Shown here piece by piece: positions 45,291-53,911 of a stretch of 58,104 nt of DNA. Source of the stretch: Firmicutes bacterium FC7 (GTDB taxonomy: Bacteria > Bacillota > Clostridia > Tissierellales > Tissierellaceae); contig JAKELU010000014.1 of the NCBI GenBank assembly GCA_022760735.1, positions 589 through 58,692 of the forward strand, written 5' to 3'. Both the position numbers and the translations under genes were made by a program. Every line of letters starts with the position of its first letter. Position 1 is the stretch's first letter. Under the pieces are notes generated by a model. It saw nothing but the letters and a program-made list of their open reading frames with translations. It had not been told where the DNA came from and searched no databases.

Positions 45291-45978
45291 ACTTATATTC
45301 TATAAGTTATTAAAGAAATTCAATCTGCTTGAAAGAATTGATTATATAGGGACAGGAGAATCACTTCCTCCGCCTTTAAATCCTGAAGAGGAGCTTTATT
45401 ATTTAGAAAACTTAAAGAATGATGAATCAATCAAAGGGATATTAATTGAAAGAAATTTGAGATTAGTTGTTTATATTGCGAGAAAATTTGAAAATACTAA
45501 GGTGTCTATTGAAGATTTAATTTCAATTGGTACTATAGGTCTTATTAAGGCAGTAAATACATTTGATCCTGATAAAAAGATAAAATTAGCTACTTATGCA
45601 TCAAAATGTATAGAAAATGAAATATTAATGTATTTGAGAAAGACCAGTAAAATTAAAAATGAAGTTTCTTTTGACGAGCCGTTAAATACTGATTGGGACG
45701 GTAACGAATTACTATTATCAGATATTTTAGGTACGGACGGCGATATTATATTTAAATACTTAGAAGATGAAGTTGATAAATCTTTACTTTCGCAGGCTAT
45801 AGATAAATTATCGAATAGAGAACGTACAATTGTTGAGCTTAGATTTGGTCTATCTAGCGGTATGGAAAAAACACAAAAAGAGGTTGCAGATTTACTTGGA
45901 ATCTCTCAATCATATATTTCTAGACTGGAAAAGAGAATTATAAAAAGATTACGAAAAGAGATGGGCAGGTTATTGTAG
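45265..45978 (+). CDS. sigE: RNA polymerase sporulation sigma factor SigE
   Basis: A 237-residue mother-cell sigma factor made as an inactive precursor. The amphipathic N-terminal pro-sequence ([19 protein letters not shown]) is present and is followed by the conserved [17 protein letters not shown]. Region 2 has [19 protein letters not shown] and region 4 ends [20 protein letters not shown] chose ATG 45265, which follows GGAGG; an in-frame ATG at 45250 precedes that site. It overlaps spoIIGA by 26 bases. Confidence 0.95.
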   Translation: MNKLKFKIKLIFYKLLKKFNLLERIDYIGTGESLPPPLNPEEELYYLENLKNDESIKGILIERNLRLVVYIARKFENTKVSIEDLISIGTIGLIKAVNTFDPDKKIKLATYASKCIENEILMYLRKTSKIKNEVSFDEPLNTDWDGNELLLSDILGTDGDIIFKYLEDEVDKSLLSQAIDKLSNRERTIVELRFGLSSGMEKTQKEVADLLGISQSYISRLEKRIIKRLRKEMGRLL

Positions 45979-45998
45979 CGTCGTTAGACGCTTTTTTT
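45977..45998 (+). terminator. Terminator after sigE
   Basis: AGCGTC/GACGCT stem, GTTA loop and T-run, overlapping the sigE stop. Confidence 0.85.
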
Positions 45999-46033
45999 AT
46001 TACCTAATTTATTTAATGGACAAAGTAACATTA

Positions 46034-46061
46034 GTATAAAAATGCAAGTGAGGGAAATAAT
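46034..46061 (+). promoter_or_regulatory. Candidate forespore (sigma F/G) promoter of sigG
   Basis: GTATA at 46034-46038, 14 bases, GGAAATAAT at 46053-46061. It fits the sigma-F consensus (GYATA, about 15 bases, GGNNANANT) with a spacer shorter by one. sigG is transcribed by sigma F and later by its own product in Bacillus. Confidence 0.55.
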
Positions 46062-46101
46062 TTAATTGAAAGGGGAAGTTATACATGAAAGGATGAACTA
46101 C

Positions 46102-46875
46102 ATGCATATATCTAAGGTGGAAATCTGTGGTGTAAATACTTCAAAGTTACCTGTACTTTCAAATGAAGAAATGCAAGAGTTATTTATTAAAATAAAGGCT
46201 GGAGATTTAGATGCTAGAGAGACGTTTATAAAAGGTAATTTGAGACTGGTATTAAGTATTATTCAAAGGTTTAATAGAAGAGGAGAACCAGTTGATGACT
46301 TATTTCAAGTAGGATGTATTGGTTTAATTAAGGCAATAGACAACTTTGATTTAAGTCAAAATGTAAGATTTTCAACATACGCTGTTCCTATGATTATAGG
46401 AGAGATAAGGAGATATCTAAGAGATAACAATTCCATAAGAGTAAGTAGATCCCTTAGAGATATTGCATACAAGGCTTTACAAGCTCGTGATCAATTAGTT
46501 CATAAAAATTCAAAGGAACCTACTGTAAATGAAATTGCAGAAATTTTAGGCATTCCTAAAGAGGAAGTAGTTTTTGCTTTAGAAGCAATACAAGAACCAA
46601 TATCGCTATTTGAACCAATATATCATGATAGTGGGGATGCCATCTATGTAGTAGATCAGGTTAAGGATGAAAAGGAAGAAGATGAAGTATGGTTACGAGA
46701 TATCACATTAAAAGAGGCAATGGCTAAATTAAATTCAAGAGAAAAAGAAATTTTAAATTTAAGATTTTTTGAAGGAAAAACACAAATGGAAGTTGCAGAT
46801 GAAATAGGAATATCGCAAGCGCAAGTTTCTAGACTAGAAAAAAATGCATTGAGGCAAATGAGGAAATATGTTTAA
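46102..46875 (+). CDS. sigG: RNA polymerase sporulation sigma factor SigG
   Basis: A 257-residue late forespore sigma factor. The N-terminal stretch KVEICGVNTSKLPVLSNEEM is highly characteristic of SigG. Region 2 holds DDLFQVGCIGLIKAIDNFD and FSTYAVPMIIGEIRRYLRD; region 4 ends EIGISQAQVSRLEKNAL. I chose ATG 46102 because AAAGGA lies a suitable distance upstream; in-frame starts at 46066 and 46093 lie before or at that site. It directly follows sigE but has its own terminator-bounded promoter region. Confidence 0.94.
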   Translation: MHISKVEICGVNTSKLPVLSNEEMQELFIKIKAGDLDARETFIKGNLRLVLSIIQRFNRRGEPVDDLFQVGCIGLIKAIDNFDLSQNVRFSTYAVPMIIGEIRRYLRDNNSIRVSRSLRDIAYKALQARDQLVHKNSKEPTVNEIAEILGIPKEEVVFALEAIQEPISLFEPIYHDSGDAIYVVDQVKDEKEEDEVWLRDITLKEAMAKLNSREKEILNLRFFEGKTQMEVADEIGISQAQVSRLEKNALRQMRKYV

Positions 46876-46951
46876 CTAATTCTCACTAATTAATGTAATA
46901 TTTATAGATAATCAATTATATAACTATAATAAGAAAAAATTATACAAGTAT

Positions 46952-46990
46952 GCAATTGCAGAAATTTATTTTTCTGTAATTGCCTTTACT
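46952..46990 (+). terminator. Probable terminator after sigG
   Basis: Thirteen-base stem GCAATTGCAGAAA/TTTCTGTAATTGC (one G-U pair) followed by a poor T-tract. Confidence 0.55.
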
Positions 46991-47020
46991 TATTTTAAAA
47001 TACATTATAGAGGTGAGATT

Positions 47021-47263
47021 ATGTTAAAATTATCTGATATAAGAGATAAGGAAGTTATAAACATTTATAATGGACAAAGACTAGGATACATAACTGACTT
47101 TGAAATTGATTTAGATAAGGGTAATGTAACAGGGATTGTATTACCTGGGGAAAATAAGGTTATGAGTTTGTTTTCAAAATCAAATGACATTCTAATTGAT
47201 TGGAATAAGATAATTAAAATTGGGCATGATATAATTTTAGTAAATTTAAAGGATGATGACTAA
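47021..47263 (+). CDS. YlmC/YmxH family sporulation protein (PRC barrel)
   Basis: An 80-residue single PRC-barrel domain. The start MLKLSDIRDKEVINIYNGQR and the later RLGYITDFEIDL are family-typical. YlmC/YmxH proteins are common near sporulation genes in Bacillus and clostridia, but their role is not known. AGAGGTGAG precedes ATG 47021. It lies between sigG and nrdR. Confidence 0.85.
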   Translation: MLKLSDIRDKEVINIYNGQRLGYITDFEIDLDKGNVTGIVLPGENKVMSLFSKSNDILIDWNKIIKIGHDIILVNLKDDD

Positions 47264-47326
47264 AATCAGAATTCTTCCCTATTAGCATTTTTTATATTAT
47301 AATTAAATTGTAGAGGAGGGAAGTTT

Positions 47327-47788
47327 ATGAAATGCCCATATTGCGAATATCTTGAGTCTAAGGTTGTAGATTCAAGACCTACTGATGAAGGACAAGCCAT
47401 TAGAAGAAGAAGAGAGTGTATTAAATGTGGGAAAAGATTTACTACTTATGAAAAGGTGGAAGAAATCCCAATAATTATAGTTAAAAGAGATGGAAATAGA
47501 CAAGCATATAATAGAAATAAGTTATTGAATGGTATATTGAAATCATGTGAAAAAAGGCCAGTGTCTATGAGTACTATAGAGCAATTAGTCGATGATATTG
47601 AAAAAACCTTATATAATTCTCTAGAAAAAGAAATAACCTCCATTGAAATTGGTGAAATGGTTATGAATAAGCTTAAGAATATAGACGAAGTAGCATACGT
47701 TAGATTTGCATCAGTATATAGGCAGTTTAAAGACTTAAATTCATTTATGGAAGAGTTGAAAAAAATATTAGATGAAGGGCGTAATTAG
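47327..47788 (+). CDS. nrdR: Ribonucleotide reductase repressor NrdR
   Basis: A 153-residue regulator. The zinc ribbon uses Cys3, Cys6, Cys31 and Cys34 (MKCPYC and CIKCGK), and is followed by an ATP-cone domain with [20 protein letters not shown]-like sequence that senses dATP/ATP. It represses nrd genes, which are not in this window. AGGAGGG precedes ATG 47327 and a strong terminator follows. Confidence 0.94.
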   Translation: MKCPYCEYLESKVVDSRPTDEGQAIRRRRECIKCGKRFTTYEKVEEIPIIIVKRDGNRQAYNRNKLLNGILKSCEKRPVSMSTIEQLVDDIEKTLYNSLEKEITSIEIGEMVMNKLKNIDEVAYVRFASVYRQFKDLNSFMEELKKILDEGRN

Positions 47789-47798
47789 AACAAAATAT

Positions 47799-47843
47799 AA
47801 AACGCAATAAATTTTGCTTATGTAAAATTTATTGCGTTTTTAT
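47799..47843 (+). terminator. Terminator after nrdR
   Basis: Seventeen-base stem (AAAACGCAATAAATTTT and its complement) with T-rich tail. Confidence 0.85.
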
Positions 47844-47915
47844 TTCATTAATTCTATAATGTCTTGCATTTTAGATGTACTAGAACTGTGTTATATTATC
47901 TGTACTGGTGGTGTT

Positions 47916-47944
47916 TTGACAATATTGTCAAATGGTAGTAATAT
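47916..47944 (+). promoter_or_regulatory. Consensus promoter with overlapping palindromic operator, first racemase operon
   Basis: TTGACA at 47916-47921 and TAATAT at 47939-47944 are 17 bases apart. A perfect 16-base palindrome, TTGACAATATTGTCAA (47916-47931), covers the -35 box and start of the spacer. A bound dimeric regulator here would block RNA polymerase. The untranslated leader to 48030 is about 80 bases. Confidence 0.7.
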
Positions 47945-48030
47945 ACAAAGTGAAATACTGAAATACAAAGAGTACCGAGTTAAGCCCAATTCCTAATTAA
48001 AAATAGTTTGTAAACTAAGGAGGCTTGATA

Positions 48031-49092
48031 ATGACTTATCCAAGATTATTAATTGATACACAAAAGATAAAGCATAATACGGTAACTTTAGTAAAAATGG
48101 CAAAGGACAAAGGGATAAATATCGCAGGTGTAACAAAGGCATTTTGCGCACAAGAGGATATTGTAAGAGCCATAATCGATGGTGGAGTAAGCTATTTAGC
48201 AGATTCTAGAATTGAAAATCTAAGGAGGCTTCAAAAGTTTAATATACCGAAAATTTTAATTAGGCTTCCAATGCTTTCACAGGTAGATGAAGTGGTATTA
48301 TACTCTGATATTTCTTTAAATTCTGAGATAAAGGTTGTAAAGGCACTTTCTGAATCTGCAATTAAATTTAATAAAGTACACGGAATAATTTTAATGATTG
48401 ATTTAGGTGATTTAAGGGAAGGCATTTTTTATGAGGAGGAAATATTTCCTATAATCTCTAATATCTTAACATTTAAAGGCACAAAGATCCTAGGCATAGG
48501 TACTAATTTAACTTGTTATGGGGGAGTTATACCTGATAAGGATAATATGGGAAAATTGATTAGAATTGGGAGGATGATTGAAGATAAATTTGGCATAAAT
48601 ATGCATGTTATTTCAGGTGGAAATTCTAGTTCTATTTATCTCATTGGTAGTGATAGTTTGTATGGTATTAATAATTTAAGGTTAGGTGAATCTCTAATAT
48701 GTGGTAGAGAGACGGCTTATGGAAAGAGAATTGAGGAAACATATGACGATGCTTTTATTCTAGAGGCTGAGATAATAGAAATAGGAGAAAAACCAACATT
48801 ACCAATAGGTACAATTGGTATGGATGCATTTGGCAATATTCCTAATTTTATTGACAAGGGAATTAGAAAAAGAGCTATTTTAGCAGTTGGTAAACAAGAC
48901 ATAGATGATAAAGGTGTTTTTCCTTTAGATAAAAATATTGTTATTCTAGGTGCTAGTTCAGACCATCTAATAGTTGATATTAATGATTGTGATTATGAGT
49001 ATCAAGTTGGCGATGTCATAAACTTTAAACTAGCTTATGGAAGTATCTTAAAGGCAATGACTAGTGAATATGTTGATAAAAACATTATATAG
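48031..49092 (+). CDS. Alanine/ornithine racemase family PLP enzyme, Orr-like (copy 1)
   Basis: A 353-residue fold-type III PLP enzyme close to the ornithine racemase (Orr) of Acetoanaerobium sticklandii. The PLP lysine is Lys36 in AGVTKAFCA; other family stretches are LADSRIENL, MIDLGDLREG, NLTCYGGVIP, VISGGNSSSIYL and GESLICGRETAYG. The last one matches Orr in full. It would interconvert L- and D-ornithine or a similar amino acid. I chose ATG 48031 because AAGGAGG is 7 bases before it; TTG 48025 is too close. It is the first gene of an operon with a RocB-like hydrolase, behind a palindromic operator. Confidence 0.87.
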   Translation: MTYPRLLIDTQKIKHNTVTLVKMAKDKGINIAGVTKAFCAQEDIVRAIIDGGVSYLADSRIENLRRLQKFNIPKILIRLPMLSQVDEVVLYSDISLNSEIKVVKALSESAIKFNKVHGIILMIDLGDLREGIFYEEEIFPIISNILTFKGTKILGIGTNLTCYGGVIPDKDNMGKLIRIGRMIEDKFGINMHVISGGNSSSIYLIGSDSLYGINNLRLGESLICGRETAYGKRIEETYDDAFILEAEIIEIGEKPTLPIGTIGMDAFGNIPNFIDKGIRKRAILAVGKQDIDDKGVFPLDKNIVILGASSDHLIVDINDCDYEYQVGDVINFKLAYGSILKAMTSEYVDKNII

Positions 49093-49102
49093 GAGACATA
49101 GA

Positions 49103-50758
49103 ATGAATAGGGATATATCTAAGAGAATTGAACAAATTACTGTTGACTTAACTAATGAATTAAGTGTGGTTGAAACCCATGGTGAATTAAGTATTGCCAA
49201 AAAAATATATGGAATTTTTTCAGAAATGGAATATTATAAAAAGCATCCTGAAAACTTATATTTTGTTAATATTCCAAATGACAAACTAGGAAGAAAATCT
49301 GTTATCGCAAGATTAAATGGGAAAAAGAAAAGTAGCAATAAAACTATTATACTGATTGGCCATACTGATACCGTTGGAATATCTGATTATGGTAATCTAA
49401 AAGAATATGCGAATAGACCATATGAATTAACTGAAAAATTTAAAGAAATATTACACACTTTACCAGATGAAGTAATAAGGGATTTAGAATCAGAAAATTT
49501 CCTCTTTGGCAGGGGAATTTTTGACATGAAAGTTGGAGATGCAATTATTATTGCATTAATGGAAGAGATATCTAATAATATTGATGATTTTGAAGGTAAT
49601 CTAATATATGCTGCAGTTTGTGATGAAGAAGGAAATTCATGTGGGATGCTATCTGTGATACCTGAATTAGTGAAAATAAAGGAGAAAGAGGATTTAGAAT
49701 ATTTAGCATTGTTAGATACTGACTATATGACTTCTGAATATGAAGGTGATGAAAGTAAATATGTCTACATAGGAACAGTAGGTAAGTTGATGCCTTCATT
49801 TTATATTGTGGGGAAAGAAACTCATGTTGGTGAGCCTTTTAAAGGTATAGATCCAAACCAAATAGCTGCATCTATTACAAATAGGATAAATTTAAATACT
49901 GATTTTTGTGATGTAGTTGAGGGTGAAGTTACATTACCACCTATTACATTGAAACAAAGGGATTTAAAGCCAGAGTATTCTGTACAAACAGCGAAAACAG
50001 CAAATTTATTCTTTAATTATGCAACACATTGTAGTACTCCTGATGAAGTTTTGATAAAAATGAAAGATGCTGCTACAGAAGCGTTTCAAAATACTATTGA
50101 TAATTTAAACTTACAATATGAAAGATTTTGTAAATTAGCAAAGATTGAATATACACAACTTCCTTGGAAAGCAAGAGTATTAACTTTCGAGGAACTATGT
50201 TCTAAAGTCAAATTAGAGATGGGTTCAAGATTTGAAGAAGAAATGTTAGCTATCAATCATAGACTGTTAAAAGATGAAACCCTAGATCAAAGAGTTTTTT
50301 CATTAAAGGTAATTGAAGCTATACATAATTTATGGTCAGATAGAGAACCAGTTGTAATTGCATATTTTACTCCTCCTTATTACCCTCATATATATGTGGA
50401 GGGAAAAAAGCCAAAGGAGAAGGCATTATTGAATGCAATAGAAAAGGCTGTAAATACAACAAAAACAAACTATAGATTAGTATACAAGAAATTTTTTCCA
50501 TACATTTCTGATTTAAGTTATGGAGCTGCACCTAAAGATCCAAAAGTAATAGGTACCTTAAAAAACAATATGCCTGGTTTCGGCTCAAAATATAATTTAC
50601 CATTGGAGGATATGCAAAAATTAGACTTACCAGTATTAAATATTGGAGCTTATGGTAAGGATGCTCATAAATACACAGAAAGAATCGAAAAGAAATACTC
50701 TTTTGAAGTAGCTCCTATGTTAGTCTACAAAACAATAATGAATTTATTAAAAGATTAA
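49103..50758 (+). CDS. RocB-like M20 family metallohydrolase
   Basis: A 551-residue M20-type protein, much longer than usual M20 peptidases (about 400) but close to Bacillus RocB, a protein of the arginine-utilisation locus with no proven activity. All metal-binding elements remain: LIGHTDTVG, GRGIFDMKVGD, VCDEEGNS, the Asp in LLDTDYM, and the C-terminal His in GKDAHKYTERIEK. An active hydrolase on an amino-acid amide or peptide is therefore plausible. I chose ATG 49103 after AGGAGA; the ORF could begin at 49064, inside the racemase gene. It lies between two racemase genes. Confidence 0.82.
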   Translation: MNRDISKRIEQITVDLTNELSVVETHGELSIAKKIYGIFSEMEYYKKHPENLYFVNIPNDKLGRKSVIARLNGKKKSSNKTIILIGHTDTVGISDYGNLKEYANRPYELTEKFKEILHTLPDEVIRDLESENFLFGRGIFDMKVGDAIIIALMEEISNNIDDFEGNLIYAAVCDEEGNSCGMLSVIPELVKIKEKEDLEYLALLDTDYMTSEYEGDESKYVYIGTVGKLMPSFYIVGKETHVGEPFKGIDPNQIAASITNRINLNTDFCDVVEGEVTLPPITLKQRDLKPEYSVQTAKTANLFFNYATHCSTPDEVLIKMKDAATEAFQNTIDNLNLQYERFCKLAKIEYTQLPWKARVLTFEELCSKVKLEMGSRFEEEMLAINHRLLKDETLDQRVFSLKVIEAIHNLWSDREPVVIAYFTPPYYPHIYVEGKKPKEKALLNAIEKAVNTTKTNYRLVYKKFFPYISDLSYGAAPKDPKVIGTLKNNMPGFGSKYNLPLEDMQKLDLPVLNIGAYGKDAHKYTERIEKKYSFEVAPMLVYKTIMNLLKD

Positions 50759-50800
50759 CTATAAAAAGCAAAACTTTATATGACTAAATTAAGCATAGTA

Positions 50801-50842
50801 TAAGGCTTAGGAATATAATCCTAGGCCTTTAATTTTGCTTTA
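50801..50842 (+). terminator. Terminator after the RocB-like gene
   Basis: Stem AAGGCTTAGGA/TCCTAGGCCTT with T-rich tail; a second outer stem AAAGCAAAA (about 50764) with TTTTGCTTT may enclose it. Confidence 0.65.
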
Positions 50843-50869
50843 TTGCGATTACAAATTTATCCATGGATG

Positions 50870-50898
50870 TTTACGCTTGAATTACAGTTTGCTATAGT
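50870..50898 (+). promoter_or_regulatory. Promoter of the second racemase gene
   Basis: TTTACG (50870-50875), 17 bases, TATAGT (50893-50898) 24 bases ahead of the start codon. It lacks the palindrome found before copy 1, so the two copies may be controlled differently. Confidence 0.5.
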
Positions 50899-50921
50899 AT
50901 TTAATAAGGAAGGTGATGGAA

Positions 50922-51983
50922 ATGGCTTATCCTAGAATAATTATTGACACAAATAAAATCCTACACAATGTCAGGATAGTTGTTGAAATAGCAAAAAAGA
51001 ATGGAATAACTGTAGCAGGGGTTACTAAAGGTTTTTGTGCTCATAAGGAAATAGTAAAAGCTTACATTGAGGGAGGGGTAAAGTATTTAGCAGATTCACG
51101 GATTAACAATCTTATGAGATTAGAAGAATTTGCTATCCCTAAAATATTTACAAGATTACCTATGCTTACAGAAGTAAAAGATGTTATTAGATATTCTAAT
51201 TATTCTTTAAACTCTGAATTTATCACTATGAAAGCCTTATCTAATGAGGCACTTAAACAAGATAAAGTTCATGGTGTAATTATAATGATAGATTTAGGTG
51301 ATTTACGCGAAGGTTATTTCAAAGAGGATGAAGTTTATTCTGTAGCAAAAAAATTAAGTGAATTAAAAGGAATATACATTGCAGGGATTGGAACTAATTT
51401 AACTTGCTATGGAGGACTTATACCAAATAAAGAACTTATAAAAAGGCTTGTTAATATAGGAAAAAATATTGAAGATTTACTTAAGATCAAATTAGAGATA
51501 ATTTCAGGTGGGAATTCAAGTTCAATTCACTTATTAAAGTCTAATAAATTAGATGGTGTAAATAACTTGCGATTAGGGGAATCTCTAATGTGTGGTACAG
51601 AGTCGGCTTTTGGAGAAAGAATACCTGGGACTTATAATGATGCTTTTACCTTAGAAGCAGAAATAATAGAAATAAAAAATAAACCATCTGTTCCCGTTGG
51701 TGAAATTGGTAAAGATGCATTTGGCAATATTCCTTCTTTTATAGATAGAGGAATTCGGAAAAGAATAATATGTGCAGTTGGAAAACAAGATATAGATTAT
51801 AATACAATTTTTCCAATTGATGATGATCTTATTATTCTTGGAGGTAGCTCTGATCACCTCATATTAGATGGTAGCGACAGCAAGATTGATTATAAAATAG
51901 GTGACAGAATAAAATTTAATATGCATTATGTTAGTATCTTGCGTGCTATGACTTCAGAATACATAGAGAAGATTATTTTATAG
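50922..51983 (+). CDS. Alanine/ornithine racemase family PLP enzyme (copy 2)
   Basis: A 353-residue paralogue of the gene at 48031, alignable end to end without gaps and more than half identical by eye. The PLP lysine is Lys36 (AGVTKGFCA). The signature GRETAYG of copy 1 and Orr is GTESAFG here, and the C-terminal YGSILKAMTSEY is YVSILRAMTSEY. These changes near conserved positions suggest an altered substrate. I chose ATG 50922, after AAGGAAGGTGATGGA; ATG 50916 and GTG 50913 are alternatives. It has its own promoter after the terminator. Confidence 0.83.
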   Translation: MAYPRIIIDTNKILHNVRIVVEIAKKNGITVAGVTKGFCAHKEIVKAYIEGGVKYLADSRINNLMRLEEFAIPKIFTRLPMLTEVKDVIRYSNYSLNSEFITMKALSNEALKQDKVHGVIIMIDLGDLREGYFKEDEVYSVAKKLSELKGIYIAGIGTNLTCYGGLIPNKELIKRLVNIGKNIEDLLKIKLEIISGGNSSSIHLLKSNKLDGVNNLRLGESLMCGTESAFGERIPGTYNDAFTLEAEIIEIKNKPSVPVGEIGKDAFGNIPSFIDRGIRKRIICAVGKQDIDYNTIFPIDDDLIILGGSSDHLILDGSDSKIDYKIGDRIKFNMHYVSILRAMTSEYIEKIIL

Positions 51984-52362
51984 CGGAGGGAGAATATAAA
52001 AAAAGTGGAATTATAAAATGTAATGGTTAAACAAGGTTTTGTTAATCTAAAGAAAAATGATTAGAGGAATTATTAAGCGTAAATTAAAAATAAAAAGAAT
52101 TTATAATCATCCATGTACTAGTATAAGGAAAGAATTTTGCTATAGGTTAGAACTTATGAATATATTTAGAAACAAATACATAAATGAATTCAAATAGTAA
52201 AAATCTTAGAGAATTTATTAATATAATTAGACAGAAATTAGTGCAGGGGAATGTTACTATATTATATGATGCTAAAGATGAAGTAAATAATTATGCTATT
52301 ATACTAAAGGATTTGGATTGAAAATATGCTATAATAGCATTATTATATATGAAGGTGATTAT
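51984..52362 (+). other. Intergenic region without a supported gene
   Basis: Nearly 380 bases of AT-rich sequence between racemase copy 2 and rarA. Two short ORFs (52057-52197, 46 residues; 52184-52321, 45 residues) have no convincing ribosome site. There is no strong hairpin. An extended -10 box (TGCTATAAT, 52327-52335) lies just before rarA. I see no recognisable remnant of a gene. Confidence 0.5.
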
Positions 52363-53688
52363 ATGGACTTATTTTCTATGTCAATGGAACAAAAGTTAAA
52401 AAGAAATGCACCCCTAGCAGATAGAATGAGACCAAGAACAATAGAAGAATTTGTAGGACAGCAACATTTATTAGGAGAAGGTAAATTTTTATATAGATCT
52501 ATAAAGGCTGATAGGATAACTTCTATGATTCTATATGGTCCTCCGGGTGTGGGAAAGACAACCCTTGCAATGATTGTTGCGAATACAACAAATATGAGAT
52601 TTGAAAAGCTTTCTGCAGTTACTTCAGGTGTTAAAGACATTAGAGAGGTAATGGAAAGAGCAGAGGAAAATTTGAAACTTTATAACAAGAGAACTATTTT
52701 ATTTATTGATGAAATTCATAGGTTTAACAAGTCTCAACAAGATGCATTACTGCCTTTTGTTGAAAGAGGTATTATAATTCTTATTGGTGCTACAACAGAA
52801 AATCCATATTTTGAAGTTAATAAAGCCTTGCTTTCTAGGTCTATGGTTTTAGTCCTAGAATCCTTAAGTAAGGAAGATTTAAGAAAATTAGTGTTTAGAG
52901 CATTGTCTGACTCTGAACAAGGACTTGGAAAATATAATGTTAAACTTACGGAAGAAGCATTAGATTATTTGCTTACTGTTTCGGAAGGTGATGGAAGAGT
53001 ACTATTAAACTCCCTTGAGATAGGAGTACTATCAACGCCACCAAATGAAAAAGGGATAATTGTCTTGGATTTGGACAAAATAAAAGAATCTATACAGATA
53101 AAATCTGCTCGTTATGACAAAGGTGGAGATGAACATTATGATACTATTTCTGCTTTTATTAAAAGCATGAGGGGAAGTGACCCAGATGCTACCATATATT
53201 GGTTAGCGAAAATGATAAATGCAGGTGAAGATCCAAAATTTATTGCAAGAAGAATAATCATTGCTGCTTCAGAAGATGTAGGCAACGCTGACCCTAATGC
53301 TCTTCAGGTAGCAGTTGCAGCATTCAATGCAATTAATGCTATAGGGATGCCAGAAGGCAGGATTCCATTAGCACAAGCTGCCATATATGTGGCTACTGCA
53401 CCTAAAAGTAACAAATCATATGTAGCTATAAATAAGGCTTTAGATGATATTAGGAATAAGCAAATAGGAAAAGTTCCAACACATTTAAAGGCAACTGGTT
53501 ATATTGGTGCTGAAAAGTTGGGTAGTGGTAAGGGATATAAGTATCCTCATGATTATAAAGGAAACTATGTTAAGCAAGACTATCTGCCTAAAGAATTTAT
53601 AGAAGTTAAATATTATGAACCATCTGACAATGGTTATGAGAAGGTTATAAAAGAAAGATTAAGTAATTTAATTGACAAAGAAAGGTAA
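52363..53688 (+). CDS. rarA: Replication-associated recombination protein RarA/MgsA
   Basis: A 441-residue AAA+ ATPase related to clamp loaders that acts at stalled replication forks. It has PLADRMRPRTIEEFVGQQHL near the N-terminus, Walker A GPPGVGKT, Walker B LFIDEIHRFN, sensor 1 GATTENPYFEVN and the C-terminal MgsA stretch HLKATGYIGAEKLGSGKGYK. I chose ATG 52363 after GAAGGTGAT; an in-frame ATG at 52318 would add 15 unusual residues. Monocistronic. Confidence 0.93.
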   Translation: MDLFSMSMEQKLKRNAPLADRMRPRTIEEFVGQQHLLGEGKFLYRSIKADRITSMILYGPPGVGKTTLAMIVANTTNMRFEKLSAVTSGVKDIREVMERAEENLKLYNKRTILFIDEIHRFNKSQQDALLPFVERGIIILIGATTENPYFEVNKALLSRSMVLVLESLSKEDLRKLVFRALSDSEQGLGKYNVKLTEEALDYLLTVSEGDGRVLLNSLEIGVLSTPPNEKGIIVLDLDKIKESIQIKSARYDKGGDEHYDTISAFIKSMRGSDPDATIYWLAKMINAGEDPKFIARRIIIAASEDVGNADPNALQVAVAAFNAINAIGMPEGRIPLAQAAIYVATAPKSNKSYVAINKALDDIRNKQIGKVPTHLKATGYIGAEKLGSGKGYKYPHDYKGNYVKQDYLPKEFIEVKYYEPSDNGYEKVIKERLSNLIDKER

Positions 53689-53911
53689 ACTATTTATAAT
53701 GAACTTAAATTGAATTAAGTTTAGTGCGGCTGTATGTTGAAATTGCTATGCAATTTCTTCTATGCCTAAATGAGGTTAAATGAAAGAAAGCAAATCTGTT
53801 ACCTTAATTCAGCAGTCTGATGAAATTGATAATCAATTTCTTTCATTCTTTAAATGATAAAAAATCTTATTTTATTATTTTATCTAAGCAGTATTATAAT
53901 ATAATGTAAAA
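53689..53911 (+). other. Structured intergenic region before the asnS leader
   Basis: Two hairpins share near-identical arms: GAAATTGC/GCAATTTC (53739-53757) and GAAATTGA/TCAATTTC (53822-53840). A third pairing, AATGAAAGAAA (53779-53789) with TTTCTTTCATT (53837-53847), uses part of the second hairpin, so these folds exclude each other. No ORF is supported. The asnS promoter -10 may be TATAAT at 53895-53900. Confidence 0.45.

Noticed and set aside
52057-52321. Two short ORFs (46 and 45 residues) before rarA
   Set aside because: No convincing ribosome sites, mutual overlap and no family resemblance; Spo0E-like SQELD motif looked for and not found.
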